Below are positions 1 through 7,729 of a stretch of 64,000 nucleotides of DNA, one piece after another. Location of the stretch: the NCBI GenBank assembly GCA_964601225.1, contig CAZRMM010000007.1, forward strand, positions 1 to 64,000, written 5' to 3'. Source of the DNA: CAYRGC01 sp964601225. GTDB lineage: Bacteria > Patescibacteriota > Gracilibacteria > Peribacterales > Peribacteraceae. Numbering within the stretch: position 1 is the first letter of the stretch; the number at the start of each line of letters is the position of its first letter. The notes below the pieces were generated by a model. That model was not told where the DNA came from. It saw only the letters and a list, made by a program, of their open reading frames with translations, and did not search any database. Both the position numbers and the translations under genes were made by a program.

Positions 1-37
1 TGGATAACTTTTGTGTGCGGTTTGGATGTCCACAGGG

Positions 38-134
38 GTTATTGGTTACTGGTTATTCGGTACTGGAAAAAATGAATACTAAGAAAACAATCAATTTTTT
101 CACTTCGAATAACGTTTAACCAGTAACCAATAAC
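38..134. repeat. Inverted word repeat at the 3' end of the first gene
   Basis: An 18-nt arm at 38-55 is the exact reverse complement of 117-134, and 53-59 also pairs with 106-112. The arms are built from the degenerate word GGTTATT/GGTTACT. The right arm ends 3 nt from the stop codon (138-140) of the minus-strand gene. It may act as a 3'-end hairpin; no T-tract is seen. Confidence 0.8.
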
Positions 135-137
135 TCC

Positions 138-1466
138 TCAAAACTTCCCCTCCTTCCGAAACTTCTCCCGTGCGTCCATCCCCGGCACCGGCGTGTGATT
201 CTCCTTCCGCGTGAGGACGCCGTCCTTCATCGTCATGAAGCTCTTCTCCGGTACGTCACTTGTCAGGTACACGCCGCCGCCGACGAACGTTCCCGATCCC
301 ACCTTCACGCCGGGGTTTGAACCTACCTGGATGCCGAAGCGGACGTCGTCGCCGACGACCAGGCCGAACTTCGTCAGGCCCGTCGGGAGCATCGTCGACT
401 TCTCGTCCTTCCTCGTACTCGGATCGGCCGACAGGATCTCCTTTTCATCGAGACGCAGATTGCCCGTGACGCAGCCGCCGCCGAAGGAGACGTTGCTGCC
501 AATCACGCTGTCGCCGAGGTACGTCATATGCGTCCAGACTCTGTCGCCGAGCACGGAGCCTTTTACTTCCGTGTTGTAACCGATCACGCAGTCCTTACCG
601 ACGGACGATGCCCGTATAAGCGCGTTATTGGCGACGATCGACCGTGCGCCGATGATGCAGGGGCCTTTCACCGTTGCGTGGGCAAAGACTCGGACGCCTT
701 CTTCCAGGATGACATCGCCGTCGATCACGGCTGTCGGGTGGATGGTCGCGGTCTTGTGGATACGCGGCTTTTTGACGCTCTCGAGGAAGCGCGGCAAGAG
801 CCGGAGCAGATGCCACGGGTACTTCACCGCCTGCCAGAAGCCCTCGTACGGCACGGCGACGTAGTGCTTGTTTTCAAACAGCGCCTGGAGCGCCACTTCG
901 TACCCGTCGTCGCGGCTCGTCTTCGCTGTCTTTAGGGCATCAAGAAGGGAAGAAGGATCGTTATGGAGATGAGCCACGATATTCACGAGGTCGCTCGGCT
1001 CTTTTCCTTCGCCCGGCTTCTCGACAATGCCCGTCACGCGGTCCTTCGTCACGGTGAGGTAGCCGCCGGGGAAGTAGCGCGTCACTTTCCGCGCGAGGAT
1101 CGCGCCGTCGACGCCCTTCTTCGCCGCCGCTTTCCGCACGGCCGCGAACGCGGCGGGGTCGATCACGTCGTTGCCCGACACCAGCAGCACCGGCCCCTTG
1201 CCGAGCTTCTTCAAGGAAGAAAGGAAGGCCCCGCGCATGCCGAGTTGTAAATCCTCCTGCTCGATCTGCGGCACGTCCGGGAACCGCTCGGCGATCTCTT
1301 CTTTGTTGTGTGCGCCCGTGACGAGCGTCACGTCGTCGCATCCTCCTTCCCGCAGGCACGTCAGTTGGTGCTCCAGGAGCGTCTTCCCGGCGATGGGGAA
1401 GAGCGTCTTTTCCTTCAGCGGCCAAAACCGCGTGCTCTGCCCGGCGACGATGAGGAGGGTCTTCAT
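138..1466 (-). CDS. Sugar-1-phosphate nucleotidyltransferase with C-terminal hexapeptide (left-handed beta-helix) domain
   Basis: A 442-aa protein. The N-terminal half is a nucleotidyltransferase fold that joins an NTP to a sugar 1-phosphate. The start MKTLLIVAGQSTRFWPLKEK is a variant of the GxGxRxxP...K signature, and EKP occurs near residue 150. The C-terminal ~190 residues carry hexapeptide-type repeats (for example HPTAVIDGDVILEEGVRVF), as in GlmU and related bifunctional enzymes. It would supply NDP-sugars for envelope glycans, but the sugar cannot be read from sequence. I chose the ATG at 1466 because a TATACT -10 box (1474-1479) lies 7 nt upstream; a longer in-frame start at 1514 would lie upstream of that promoter. 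Confidence 0.75.
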   Translation of the reverse strand: MKTLLIVAGQSTRFWPLKEKTLFPIAGKTLLEHQLTCLREGGCDDVTLVTGAHNKEEIAERFPDVPQIEQEDLQLGMRGAFLSSLKKLGKGPVLLVSGNDVIDPAAFAAVRKAAAKKGVDGAILARKVTRYFPGGYLTVTKDRVTGIVEKPGEGKEPSDLVNIVAHLHNDPSSLLDALKTAKTSRDDGYEVALQALFENKHYVAVPYEGFWQAVKYPWHLLRLLPRFLESVKKPRIHKTATIHPTAVIDGDVILEEGVRVFAHATVKGPCIIGARSIVANNALIRASSVGKDCVIGYNTEVKGSVLGDRVWTHMTYLGDSVIGSNVSFGGGCVTGNLRLDEKEILSADPSTRKDEKSTMLPTGLTKFGLVVGDDVRFGIQVGSNPGVKVGSGTFVGGGVYLTSDVPEKSFMTMKDGVLTRKENHTPVPGMDAREKFRKEGKF

Positions 1467-1519
1467 GGGAAGGAGTATAGGGGAATTTGTGGTTTTCCGT
1501 AGGCCTGAACTCACTGAAT

Positions 1520-1603
1520 AATGACGAATGGCGAATGACGAATTTTGGCTAAAATCAAAGAAAAACGGCAGTATTCGTCATTCGATATTCGGAATTCGTC
1601 ATG
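1520..1603. repeat. Inverted tandem-word repeat (word GACGAAT)
   Basis: The left arm holds three copies of a GACGAAT-like word, and the right arm holds four copies of its reverse complement (ATTCGTC/ATTCGAT). The right arm ends 2 nt before the stop of the minus-strand metallo-beta-lactamase gene (1606-1608). The same word occurs inside secA (60429-60470). Confidence 0.8.
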
Positions 1604-1605
1604 GA

Positions 1606-2436
1606 TCACCACGTCAATCTCACGGTTCCGTCCCGCGCCGTGATGCGGTAGGGAATGTGGAAGTGCTCGAGGCGGTCGAGGATCTCCGGATCCGGATGGC
1701 CGTAGGTGTTGTTCCTCCCGCAGGAGATGATCGCGAGCTTCGGACTGACGGCCAGGAGGAAGCCCGTGCCCGAGCTCGTCTCGCTCCCGTGGTGACCCAC
1801 TTTGAGGAGATCGGCATCGAGGTTCTGTCCGGACGCGAGGAGGGCCTTTTCCGACGGCGCCTCGATATCGCCCGTGAAGAGCGCGCTGTTCTCCCGCCAC
1901 GTGAGCTTGAAGGCCACCGACGTGTCGTTGAGTTCCTTGGCGATCTTGCCCGCGAGTCCCGGCGGCGGCCAGAGCACGTCGAGGTGCACTCCGTCGCCCA
2001 TGTCGATATCCCGCGCCGGGTCGGCGAGGATCACGGTGGCGCCCTCGTCTTTCAAGAGCGAGAGGAACTCCTCGTACTTCCCCATCTTGTAGGCGACGCC
2101 CGTCATGAGGACCGAGGACACGCGGTAGCGTCGAAGGATCTCCGGGAAGGACGCGATGTGGTCCAGGTGCGGATGCGTGAGGACCAGGAGATCGATGCTG
2201 CGGTCCAAGAACGGCATCGACCGCGAAAGTTGCGGCAGGAGCGAACCGTCCGGTCCGCCATCGACGACGATCTGCTTTCCCGACGGCGTCACGACGAGCG
2301 CGGCGTCGCCCTGACCCACGTCGAAGAACGTGAGCCGCACGCGGCCGTCGGGGAGTCTCGACCATTGGAGAAATCCGAAGACGAGCGCCAGGAGGAGGAT
2401 GCCGACGAGGAGGCGGAGGCGCGTATCGCGTGTCAT
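1606..2436 (-). CDS. ComEC/Rec2-like metallo-beta-lactamase-fold protein, membrane anchored
   Basis: A 276-aa protein with one N-terminal membrane segment (about residues 8-24), then LTFFDVGQGDAALVVTPSGK and the metal-binding HPHLDH motif. This matches the C-terminal hydrolase domain of ComEC/Rec2 competence proteins, which is thought to degrade the non-transported DNA strand. The ComEC channel domain is absent, so this is a stand-alone domain exposed outside the membrane. Its substrate is unknown. The start at 2436 is preceded by TGCAAT (2443-2448) with a 6-nt gap, the local leaderless pattern. Confidence 0.75.
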   Translation of the reverse strand: MTRDTRLRLLVGILLLALVFGFLQWSRLPDGRVRLTFFDVGQGDAALVVTPSGKQIVVDGGPDGSLLPQLSRSMPFLDRSIDLLVLTHPHLDHIASFPEILRRYRVSSVLMTGVAYKMGKYEEFLSLLKDEGATVILADPARDIDMGDGVHLDVLWPPPGLAGKIAKELNDTSVAFKLTWRENSALFTGDIEAPSEKALLASGQNLDADLLKVGHHGSETSSGTGFLLAVSPKLAIISCGRNNTYGHPDPEILDRLEHFHIPYRITARDGTVRLTW

Positions 2437-2518
2437 GAGCCCATTGCACTCCCGCGCGCGGTGAAATGCCACCGCGCGGACGTTCGGGCGGACGGCCGGG
2501 GCAAAAAAGGCGCTTCGG

Positions 2519-3781
2519 TCAGGCGATCGTCACGTTCTGCGGCGCCGCGGAACGGCGCTTGCGGAGGTAGCCGGCGATACCGCCGCTGCCTGCGACGATC
2601 ACGGCGAGGCCGACGCCCGTGCTCGTCATCGTCTTCGGGACGGTGACGCGTCCCGTGGAAGGCCGGGACGTCGCGCTTCCCTGGCCGATCGAGATCGACT
2701 TCGTCACGGGGACCGTCGTCGTACCGTCGCGAACCAGCAGAATTGATACCGCGAAGGTTCCTCTCGCCACTCCGGTGAAGATCATCTCGTGCTCGCCGCT
2801 CGGGAGCGTAAGTTCGCGCTTCTCGCGATCTGCGCGCACGACGTATCCCGAGAATTGTTCGGCTGGAATTGCGCTCTCCCAATCCACCGTCACGCGCCAT
2901 GTCCCGTCGGTATCCGGCTCGGCAGAGAGGCTGAGCGATCGGAGCAGGGAGTCCGCAGGAAACGCGCCGTTTCCCTCCGAGGCGTTCGTTGCGCTCGAGG
3001 TCGATGCGTTCGCGGGAGCGGGGATGTCCGTCGAGCCCAGCGATGCGATGAAGGTCGCAGTGGAGCGAGTGTCGTCGAGCAAAACAGCGGGGCCGTTTTC
3101 CGATTCGCCGCGAACCACCGCAGATACGGAAACGGAGTACGTCTCATCGCGTTTTTGCGGATCGGTGGTGATCCGGACGGTTGCGCCCTGAAGCACGAGG
3201 CGATGCAATATCAGCGGCTTGCCGGTCGAATCTTCGATACGAAAGGCATTTTCCGCCCGTCCCTGATCCAGAAAGACGTTGTGGTTGAATTTCAGCGAGA
3301 TTTCCGTGGACGAAATTTGGTCGACGGAAAGAAGGCCGAGAGTATTCGTGTCGCGCTCCCGCCGATACGGCGACTGCGTTGCGGGAATGGACGGGTCAGT
3401 CGTGCCCACGGCATCTCCGGACGCAAGATCCACCTTCACCTCTTCGGTAAAATAGTCGCTTTCCTCGAGGCCCGCGTTCACGGCAAGGACCGCAATGTAC
3501 AGGGCGTCACCGGCGGGCGGATTCTTGAGAATATAATTCGTGAGGGAACCCCCGACGGTTTCGAAGTCGTCGTAGAGTCCTCCGGACTGGAGGATGGAGC
3601 GACGCGCGTAATACACGCGATAGAAGGATGCATCTGTGCCCACCGTGTTCCAATGCACGTGTACCTGACCGTCGGCATATTCGGCGCTCACGCCCGTCAC
3701 AGCCTGCGGCGCAACGGCATGGGCGAGCAGAGGAATGAGGACTCCCGTACCCACGATAATGAGTTGGACGAGACGGCGCAT
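2519..3781 (-). CDS. Secreted FN3/Ig-like surface protein with C-terminal membrane anchor
   Basis: A 420-aa protein. A signal peptide (MRRLVQLIIVGTGVLIPLLA, cleavage near AHA) is followed by a fibronectin type III-like domain (about 28-115). A second beta-sandwich region (about 150-250) resembles SbsA-type Ig domains (EISLKFNHNVFLDQGR). After a Ser/Thr/Ala-rich linker there is another beta domain. The C-terminus has VPKT, a hydrophobic stretch (GVGLAVIVAGSGGIAGYL) and RKRR, resembling a cell-wall sorting or anchor signal. A TATACT -10 (3792-3797) lies 10 nt upstream. It is probably a cell-surface protein; its function is unknown. Confidence 0.65.
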   Translation of the reverse strand: MRRLVQLIIVGTGVLIPLLAHAVAPQAVTGVSAEYADGQVHVHWNTVGTDASFYRVYYARRSILQSGGLYDDFETVGGSLTNYILKNPPAGDALYIAVLAVNAGLEESDYFTEEVKVDLASGDAVGTTDPSIPATQSPYRRERDTNTLGLLSVDQISSTEISLKFNHNVFLDQGRAENAFRIEDSTGKPLILHRLVLQGATVRITTDPQKRDETYSVSVSAVVRGESENGPAVLLDDTRSTATFIASLGSTDIPAPANASTSSATNASEGNGAFPADSLLRSLSLSAEPDTDGTWRVTVDWESAIPAEQFSGYVVRADREKRELTLPSGEHEMIFTGVARGTFAVSILLVRDGTTTVPVTKSISIGQGSATSRPSTGRVTVPKTMTSTGVGLAVIVAGSGGIAGYLRKRRSAAPQNVTIA

Positions 3782-3791
3782 AAATCACGAA

Positions 3792-3797
3792 AGTATA
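3792..3797 (-). promoter_or_regulatory. Extended -10 box (TGG-TATACT) of the FN3 surface protein gene
   Basis: On the minus strand TGGTATACT lies 10 nt before the ATG at 3781, implying a leader of only about 3 nt. A weak TTCCGT -35 sits 17 nt upstream. Confidence 0.6.
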
Positions 3798-3847
3798 CCA
3801 GAAAAACGCCTTTGACGGAAGGTCGCCGCGCGCCGGTTCTTCGGCGA

Positions 3848-4213
3848 TCAGGCGTCGTTTTTCTTCAGAACGCCGCTGGCCCGCGCCGAGAACGCGATCC
3901 AGGGCAGCGTCACGACGAGAGCCGCGGCCAGGGAGAGCGGCCGATCCGCAAGGGGGCGCAAGAGCAGGGCTTCGATCGCAAGGAGCGAAAGGTAGGCGAC
4001 CATGCGCAGGGCCGACCGGAATCGCTCTCGGAAAAGCGCCAATGTCGCCGAGGCGACCAGCGTGGCGACCGCGACGAAGAAGAGGTTTCGGATCGCCGCC
4101 CGGTCATCGGCGACCGTTCCCGTGAGCGCGGCGAGAGTCGGCTGCGCCCATAGAGTCGTTTCGACGAGCGTTGTTAGGCCGACAAGGAGGACGAATCGTG
4201 ACGCACGCCTCAT
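3848..4213 (-). CDS. Small multi-pass membrane protein of unknown function
   Basis: A 121-aa protein with about four hydrophobic segments (near residues 6-26, 40-58, 68-84 and 90-108) separated by short Arg-rich loops. No family was recognised. The start at 4213 is supported by TACACT (4220-4225) exactly 6 nt upstream. It lies between the FN3 surface protein and the divergently transcribed pyrB, and shares the intergenic region with the pyrB promoter. Confidence 0.55.
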   Translation of the reverse strand: MRRASRFVLLVGLTTLVETTLWAQPTLAALTGTVADDRAAIRNLFFVAVATLVASATLALFRERFRSALRMVAYLSLLAIEALLLRPLADRPLSLAAALVVTLPWIAFSARASGVLKKNDA

Positions 4214-4284
4214 GCGCGGAGTGTAGCGCCCGCCGCTTTTTCCTCCATGCACAGGGCCTCTTTTTCATCCGTCCGACAAATCAC

Positions 4285-4314
4285 TGTACAAGGCGCTTCC
4301 CGCCTCGCTAGAGT
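4285..4314 (+). promoter_or_regulatory. Promoter of pyrBC
   Basis: TGTACA (4285-4290), 18-nt spacer, TAGAGT (4309-4314), then 6 nt to the GTG start at 4321. The transcript is predicted to begin at or within 1-2 nt of the start codon. Confidence 0.6.
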
Positions 4315-4320
4315 TCAACC

Positions 4321-5238
4321 GTGCTCCCGTTTCGCCATCTCACTTCCACGAAGCAGCTCACCCGAGCCGACGCGGAGGCTATTCTCCGTGAAGCCGCCCG
4401 CATGGACGGCGTACTGGAGAAAGGAGGGAACGACGAACTGAAGGGGCGCGTCCTTGCCGCCCTCTTCTATGAGCCCAGTACGCGCACGCGTCTCAGCTTC
4501 GAAACGGCGATGAACCGACTCGGCGGCTCCGTTATTTCCGCGGAGGGCATCCAGTTCAGTTCGCTCTACAAAGGAGAAACGCTCGAAGACACGATCCGCA
4601 TGGTGAGCGGCTACGCCGATATCATCGCGATGCGCCATCCCGAAGCCGGATCGGCGGATCGGGCCGCCGCGGTCGCGTCGATCCCGTTCATCAATGCCGG
4701 CGACGGTCCGGGCCAGCATCCCACGCAGGCGCTTCTCGATCTCTATACGATTCAGAAAGAGCTGAAGCGAGTCGACGGCGTGCATATCGCCATGATCGGC
4801 GATCTCCGGTTTGGGCGCACCGTCCACTCGCTGAGCTATTTGCTCGGCTTGTTTTCGGACGTGCGCTTTACGCTTGTTGCCCCCAAGGAACTCACGATGC
4901 CGGACAAAGTCACCTCTTTTTACAAAGAGCGCGGCATTGCGTATGCCGAGAGCGGCGACATCGAAGACGCTCTGGATGCCGACATCGTGTACATGACTCG
5001 CGTGCAGCAGGAGCGTTTTACGGACCAATCGGAATACGAGCGATTGAAACTGAAGTACGTTCTGACGGGCAAGATGCTGAAGGGCAAGAAGTGTATCGTG
5101 ATGCATCCGCTGCCAAGAGTTGGCGAGATTACGGAAGATGTCGACGCGCTGCCGAATGCGGGGTATTTCCGACAGGCCCGTAACGGCGTCCCGGTGCGCA
5201 TGGCGCTCCTGAAGATGCTTCTTGGCGGGAAGAAGTAA
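4321..5238 (+). CDS. pyrB: Aspartate carbamoyltransferase catalytic chain
   Basis: A 305-aa protein, the usual length for PyrB. It catalyses carbamoyl phosphate + L-aspartate to N-carbamoyl-L-aspartate, the committed step of pyrimidine synthesis. It contains the carbamoyl-phosphate loop FYEPSTRTRLSFE (about 50-62), the GQHPTQALLDLYTI motif (about 137-150) and HPLPRVGEI near the C-terminus. It starts with GTG just after a leaderless-type promoter. pyrC follows after 2 nt, so the two form an operon. No regulatory pyrI is present here. Confidence 0.95.
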   Translation: MLPFRHLTSTKQLTRADAEAILREAARMDGVLEKGGNDELKGRVLAALFYEPSTRTRLSFETAMNRLGGSVISAEGIQFSSLYKGETLEDTIRMVSGYADIIAMRHPEAGSADRAAAVASIPFINAGDGPGQHPTQALLDLYTIQKELKRVDGVHIAMIGDLRFGRTVHSLSYLLGLFSDVRFTLVAPKELTMPDKVTSFYKERGIAYAESGDIEDALDADIVYMTRVQQERFTDQSEYERLKLKYVLTGKMLKGKKCIVMHPLPRVGEITEDVDALPNAGYFRQARNGVPVRMALLKMLLGGKK

Positions 5239-5240
5239 CC

Positions 5241-6542
5241 ATGGAATCCATGCTTCTCAAAAACGGTACGGTTATCACCGAGGCCGGTGAGGAGACGATG
5301 GATGTCCTCGTTCAAGACGGGGTCATCCATCGCGGAGCATCAGCAATAAGCAATCAGCAATCAGCAATTCTCGATGCCTCCGGCCTCTTGATCTTCCCCG
5401 GTCTCATCGACTGCCACGTGCACTTCCGGGAACCGGGGCTCACGCACAAGGCGACGATGGCGAGCGAGTCGGCGTCCGCGCTTGCCGGCGGCGTCACGAC
5501 GGTTTGCGAAATGCCCAACACCGTCCCGCCCACGACGACGGTGGAGGCGTTCCTGGAGAAAGTTCGTATCGCGAACCGTTCGGCTTCGCTCACGGCAATC
5601 GATATCCGCTTCTTCTTCGGCGCCACCAAGCCCGAGCACCTCGCGGAGCTCGAGAAACTCTTCACGGATCCGTCGCTTGAGGAGGCCAAGAAGCGATGCT
5701 CTGGCCTCAAGATCTACTTCGACCATTCCACGGGAAACCAGGGCGCGGACGCGGAGGTGATCGAGAAGGCCTTCGCGCTGGCGGGAAGGATCGGATTCAC
5801 CGTCGTCTGCCACTGCGAGGACGCGGCGATGAACGCGGTCGCCGCCGCATCCCATCCGTTGCGCACCGTCGCCGATCACTCGCTCCGGCGCCCGCCGGAA
5901 GCGGAGGAGAAGGCGATTGCGGAGGCCATCGGGTATGCCAAGAAGCACCGCGCGCATCTCCACGTGGCGCATCTCTCCACCAAGCAGGGCATCGCGCTCG
6001 TCCGCGACGCGAAAAAACGGGGGATCGACGTCACCTGCGAGGTGGCGCCGCACCACCTCTTCCTTTCCACGGAGGATTACGCCCGCCTCGGCGGCTTCGC
6101 GAAGATGAATCCGCCGTTGCGCTCCTCCGAGCACGTCGAGGCCCTGTGGGCCGGCATCGCCGACCAGACCGTGGACTGCGTCGCCACCGACCACGCGCCG
6201 CACACCCGCGCCGAGAAGGCCGATCCCGACCCCGCGAAGGTGCCGAGCGGCGTCCCGGGAGTCGCGACGATGCTCCCGCTCCTGCTCGGCGCCGCGAGCC
6301 GCAAGCGCCTCTCGTACGCGGACATCGTCCGTCTCTGCTTCGCGAACCCCAACCGCATCTTCGGCTTGGGCAAACAGGGCATCCGCGAAGGTGCGCCCGC
6401 CGACCTCGTGCTCATCGATCCCGCCGCTGCGTGGACGATCCGCTTTTCCGATCTGCGTTCGGCCTGCGATTGGACGCCGTTCGAGGGTGTGGAGACAGTG
6501 GGAAGAGTCAAAGAGGTATTACGACACGGCAGAACGTTTTAG
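5241..6542 (+). CDS. pyrC: Dihydroorotase
   Basis: A 433-aa type I dihydroorotase that cyclises carbamoyl aspartate to dihydroorotate. It has the metal-binding DCHVHFREPG motif (about 54-63), EMPNTVPPT, CHCEDAAMN, HVAHLS and a CVATDHAPH segment that provides the catalytic Asp. It is cotranscribed with pyrB. Residues about 33-44 (SAISNQQSAI) are encoded by a tandem AGCAATC word (5343-5373), which looks like an in-frame insertion or replacement in the loop before the first conserved motif. Confidence 0.93.
   Translation: MESMLLKNGTVITEAGEETMDVLVQDGVIHRGASAISNQQSAILDASGLLIFPGLIDCHVHFREPGLTHKATMASESASALAGGVTTVCEMPNTVPPTTTVEAFLEKVRIANRSASLTAIDIRFFFGATKPEHLAELEKLFTDPSLEEAKKRCSGLKIYFDHSTGNQGADAEVIEKAFALAGRIGFTVVCHCEDAAMNAVAAASHPLRTVADHSLRRPPEAEEKAIAEAIGYAKKHRAHLHVAHLSTKQGIALVRDAKKRGIDVTCEVAPHHLFLSTEDYARLGGFAKMNPPLRSSEHVEALWAGIADQTVDCVATDHAPHTRAEKADPDPAKVPSGVPGVATMLPLLLGAASRKRLSYADIVRLCFANPNRIFGLGKQGIREGAPADLVLIDPAAAWTIRFSDLRSACDWTPFEGVETVGRVKEVLRHGRTF
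5343..5373. repeat. In-frame tandem word inside pyrC
   Basis: Three to four degenerate copies of AGCAATC/AGCAATA in a row. Read in the pyrC frame they encode the Ser/Asn/Gln/Ile-rich loop SAISNQQSAI. Related word peptides occur in purH, tsaB and secA. Confidence 0.7.
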
Positions 6543-6569
6543 CCAGTATCCAAATAACGTTAAATAACG

Positions 6570-6575
6570 TATAAT
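6570..6575 (+). promoter_or_regulatory. -10 box (TATAAT) for giant-protein module 1
   Basis: A perfect TATAAT ends 21 nt before the ATG at 6597, in a local AT-rich stretch that also holds two AAATAACGT repeats. No good -35 is visible. A second weaker candidate is GATAAT at 6580-6585. Confidence 0.5.
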
Positions 6576-6596
6576 TCGGGATAATTTCTTCTCATT

Positions 6597-7025
6597 ATGC
6601 AAACAAAAGATCGTCGCGGGACACTCTTCCTGACCCCAAGCGAGCAGAAGCATCTGCGCCTTGGCGAGATGCTTGAGCGTCAGTGGAACATCGAGACGGA
6701 AGTCGGGACTGCCGAAGATTCGGAGAAGGATCGTGTGATCCGGATGACCTTCCTATCGGTGCAGGATCCCTCGCTTCAGCACGTCGCGCGTCTCGCGAGG
6801 AACGGTGCCTCGCCCGCGCAGTTGCTTGCGTCCATACTTCGGCTTTCGTTGGCCGATCTCCCCGAAGCGGATCTCGCCGAACTCTTCTTTGCCTTGGGAC
6901 CGAGCAGTATGACGGCGTTCATCGCTTTGCTGCTCCGACAGGACCCGACCGCCGAAACCGTTCCCGCCGTCGCACTCATTGCCGCTGTACGTCACACCTA
7001 CTTCGCTTCCTACGCACGCCGATGA
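6597..7025 (+). CDS. Module 1 small helical protein, unknown family
   Basis: A 142-aa soluble protein, predicted mostly helical, with no recognised family. It is a clear paralogue of the protein at 11215-11655. Shared landmarks are an N-terminal L-x-LT-x-x-EQK motif, a middle segment LADLPEADLAELFFALGP (LSDLDQDDFLELAFAWGP in the paralogue) and a C-terminal RH pair. It is first in a three-gene operon and its stop overlaps the next start (ATGA at 7022-7025), implying translational coupling. Confidence 0.7.
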   Translation: MQTKDRRGTLFLTPSEQKHLRLGEMLERQWNIETEVGTAEDSEKDRVIRMTFLSVQDPSLQHVARLARNGASPAQLLASILRLSLADLPEADLAELFFALGPSSMTAFIALLLRQDPTAETVPAVALIAAVRHTYFASYARR

Positions 7026-7705
7026 ACGCATTGAATTCCCGGCCCTCGTCCGTCCCATCGCTGACCGAAGCCGTCGCCACGGAAGTGAAAGATTTGGGCT
7101 ACTCCCGCGACATCCTGGAGCGCGATCTCGGTGACATGAAGAAGAAGCAAGAGCTCGTCCAATCGGTGCGCAAGAAACTCGAGGAAAAACATCCCGGCTC
7201 GCCCGCGTTGCATGACAGCAAGGCCATCGAGGAAGTGCTCAAGGACGTCAGTCGGGTTCTCGAGACGAAGAAATCCTTCCTCGGTAAGGTCTGGGATAAC
7301 GTGAAGGCTGCCATGGGCAAAGTCGCGGATGTCGCCCGATGGACCTGGAACAACGCGCTGAAGCCCGTACTCAAAAGTCCGTATTTCTGGACAGTGGTCG
7401 CGGCACTACTTCTCTACTTCTTCCTCCAGATGCCCGCCCCTCCCGGGCCCGGAGGATTCCGTGACGATCTGCTCCAGCAGCATCGAGAGATTCTGGAGAA
7501 GGTCGGAACGTCCCTTCCGCAAGCTTCCACCGAAGCCGTGGCGAAAGTCGGTGCGACGGGCGGGCCTGTGGCCCAGGAAGTCGTAAAACAGGCGGCCGAA
7601 ATCCTTCAAAGCCCCTCGAACGTCATGGAGCAAACCGAAAACCTGCGTCGCCTCGCCGAGGAGATGCAGAAAATGAACAAACAATTGGGCGCTGCGCCCC
7701 GATAG
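7022..7705 (+). CDS. Module 1 single-pass membrane protein, unknown family
   Basis: A 227-aa protein. The N-terminal ~115 residues are charged and helical with coiled-coil character (DMKKKQELVQSVRKKLEEK). One transmembrane segment follows (about 121-138, FWTVVAALLLYFFLQM), then a PAPPGPGG hinge and a helical tail of about 85 residues. No family was recognised. It has the same layout as its counterpart at 11679-12332. The overlap with the upstream gene and the 24-nt gap to the giant gene indicate one operon, so the three products probably work together at the membrane. Confidence 0.7.
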   Translation: MNALNSRPSSVPSLTEAVATEVKDLGYSRDILERDLGDMKKKQELVQSVRKKLEEKHPGSPALHDSKAIEEVLKDVSRVLETKKSFLGKVWDNVKAAMGKVADVARWTWNNALKPVLKSPYFWTVVAALLLYFFLQMPAPPGPGGFRDDLLQQHREILEKVGTSLPQASTEAVAKVGATGGPVAQEVVKQAAEILQSPSNVMEQTENLRRLAEEMQKMNKQLGAAPR

Positions 7706-7729
7706 ACATCTTCCAGAACAAACATACAT

